NCBI GenBank assembly: GCA_006227965.1 | Contig: SBFL01000349.1 | Location: 1 to 6,572, forward strand | DNA: 6,572 nucleotides | Origin: Bacteroidota bacterium | GTDB lineage: Bacteria; Bacteroidota; Bacteroidia; Flavobacteriales; Flavobacteriaceae | Reading direction: 5' to 3' | Shown: piece by piece, positions 5,613-6,572 of the stretch | Numbering within the stretch: the stretch's first letter is position 1 | How the letters are laid out: each line of letters starts with the position of its first letter | The notes under the pieces: generated by a model | The model's database searches: none | What the model was told of the DNA's origin: nothing | What the model saw: only the letters and a program-made list of their open reading frames with translations | Translations under genes and position numbers: made by a program

Positions 5613-6551
5613 ATGCTCACAAGAAGGCACATCCGCGTTAAGGTTATGCAGGCCATTTATGCCCTGGCCCTTTCAAGGGAGGGTTCCCTGGAAACCCAGC
5701 AAAAATTCCTTAACCAAAGTATTGCGCAAACCTTTACCCTGTATCTGTTGATGCTTGCCCTGTTCAGGGAATTGCACCAATTGGCGTCAGAGCATGTAAA
5801 AAAGGGTTTTAAAAAGTACCTGAAGTCAGCCGGAGAGACTACGCCTTTAAGGCTCAGTGAAAACCAGGTCCTGCGGCAGATCTCGGAAAACGAAAAATTA
5901 ACGGAAACCCTGAAGAAGCGAAAACTCAGGCAGTGGTACCTCAACGAGGAGTACGTCAAGATCCTGCTGAAGGAAATTCTCCAAAGCGACCTCTACAGGG
6001 ATTATGCGGTAACCCCACCCGGCTATAAAGAAGACCGGGAGTTCCTCGCAGCTGTATTCAGGGAGATCATTGCCCCAAATGAGAAAATCTATGAATTCCT
6101 TGAAGATGAGGGGATAACGTGGGTGGACGATATGCCGCTCGTAAATACATACCTCCTTAAGCAATTGCGTAAGGTCAGAAAGGAATCACCTGAAGGATAT
6201 TTCCTTCCCCCATTGCTAAAGAACCGGGAGGATATGGATTTCGCCCTTGAATTACTGAGGAAAACCCTGCTCAAAGGAGAGGAACTCGAAGCCGAGATCG
6301 AGGGGAAGACACCGAATTGGGATAAAGAGCGCATCGCAGAGCTGGATGCCATACTGCTCAAAATGGCCATAGCGGAATTGCTCCATTTTCCCTCCATACC
6401 GGAAAGGGTTACTATCAATGAGTACCTGGAGATCGCCAAAGAGTATTCCACCCCCAAGAGCAGTATCTTCATCAATGGGGTCCTCGACAAGCTGACCCGC
6501 GACTATAAGGCTTCCGGTAGGCTTAAAAAGTCGGGTAGGGGATTATTGTAA
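5613..6551 (+). CDS. nusB: Transcription antitermination factor NusB (long Bacteroidetes form)
   Basis: A complete 312-residue protein. NusB binds boxA RNA together with NusE (ribosomal protein S10) and keeps RNA polymerase elongating through rRNA operons. The C-terminal 100 or so residues are the recognisable NusB core: TPNWDKERIAELDAILLKMA (233-252), then IPERVTINEYLEIAKEYS (262-279) and SSIFINGVLDKL (283-294), which align with the E. coli segments around VAINEAIELAK and KFVNGVLDK. The N-terminus MLTRRHIRVKVMQAIYAL (1-18) also looks like a NusB start helix, so the family hallmarks are split by an extra charged, mostly helical stretch at about residues 25-205. E. coli NusB has only about 140 residues; the long form is usual in Bacteroidetes. 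The ATG at 5613 is favoured because it keeps the conserved RRHIRVKVMQ segment. It diverges from the ABC gene and probably starts its own transcript. Confidence 0.95.
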   Translation: MLTRRHIRVKVMQAIYALALSREGSLETQQKFLNQSIAQTFTLYLLMLALFRELHQLASEHVKKGFKKYLKSAGETTPLRLSENQVLRQISENEKLTETLKKRKLRQWYLNEEYVKILLKEILQSDLYRDYAVTPPGYKEDREFLAAVFREIIAPNEKIYEFLEDEGITWVDDMPLVNTYLLKQLRKVRKESPEGYFLPPLLKNREDMDFALELLRKTLLKGEELEAEIEGKTPNWDKERIAELDAILLKMAIAELLHFPSIPERVTINEYLEIAKEYSTPKSSIFINGVLDKLTRDYKASGRLKKSGRGLL

Positions 6552-6563
6552 ATAATAATTCCT

Positions 6564-6571
6564 TAATTTTG
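6564..6571 (+). promoter_or_regulatory. Promoter -7 box for a gene beyond the right edge
   Basis: TAATTTTG followed by C is a perfect match to TAnnTTTG, 13 bases after the nusB stop. A TTG at 6546-6548 is only 15 bases upstream, shorter than usual. It suggests that the next plus-strand gene has its own promoter. No terminator for nusB is visible in the remaining bases. Confidence 0.4.
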
Positions 6572-6572
6572 C

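Noticed and set aside
1..6572. Mobile element, CRISPR array, tRNA or rRNA, toxin-antitoxin or defence system
   Set aside because: No transposase or integrase, no spaced repeats, no RNA-gene signatures and no defence domains seen; the genes look like conserved core genes with uniform codon use.

Overview
The window looks like a piece of a Bacteroidetes chromosome, most likely a marine flavobacterium with fairly high GC (Robiginitalea- or Muricauda-like; this guess rests on protein style and base composition judged by eye, not on a search). The main reasons are a PUR/DUF3276 protein, a family I know chiefly from Bacteroidetes and spirochaetes; a NusB of about 310 residues with the long N-terminal extension typical of this phylum; promoter-like TAnnTTTG boxes rather than classical -10 boxes; and mostly weak Shine-Dalgarno sequences.

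Layout. Positions 1-934 (minus strand) hold a two-gene unit. A thioredoxin-fold, peroxiredoxin-like protein (371-934) is followed, with a 19-base overlap, by a GNAT acetyltransferase whose C-terminus lies outside the window (1-389). A 268-base divergent spacer (935-1202) separates it from a plus-strand pair: a bile acid:sodium symporter family transporter (1203-2120) coupled by an ATGA overlap to a PlsC-family acyltransferase with two C-terminal membrane segments (2117-3157). This pair converges on the next minus-strand group, and a two-way terminator built from a 13-base tandem repeat (3218-3246) lies between them. The minus-strand group is an ABC exporter half-transporter (3703-5457) followed by a PUR/DUF3276 nucleic-acid-binding protein (3264-3638) that appears to have its own promoter. 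A 155-base divergent spacer leads to nusB (5613-6551, plus strand), and a promoter-like box for an unseen downstream gene sits at the right edge.

How the genes fit together. nusB (transcription antitermination, rRNA synthesis) and the PUR protein are housekeeping nucleic-acid-binding functions. The ABC exporter, symporter and acyltransferase concern the envelope and small-molecule transport. The thioredoxin-like protein is probably cytoplasmic redox. I see no mobile element, CRISPR array, tRNA, rRNA, toxin-antitoxin pair or defence island. Most of the window is ordinary core genome. The points most worth a second look are residue-level departures in two enzymes: Asp in place of the catalytic Glu in the ABC ATPase, and a spaced-out HX5D motif plus an altered PEG motif in the acyltransferase. 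Several regulatory details in the spacers are also of interest.
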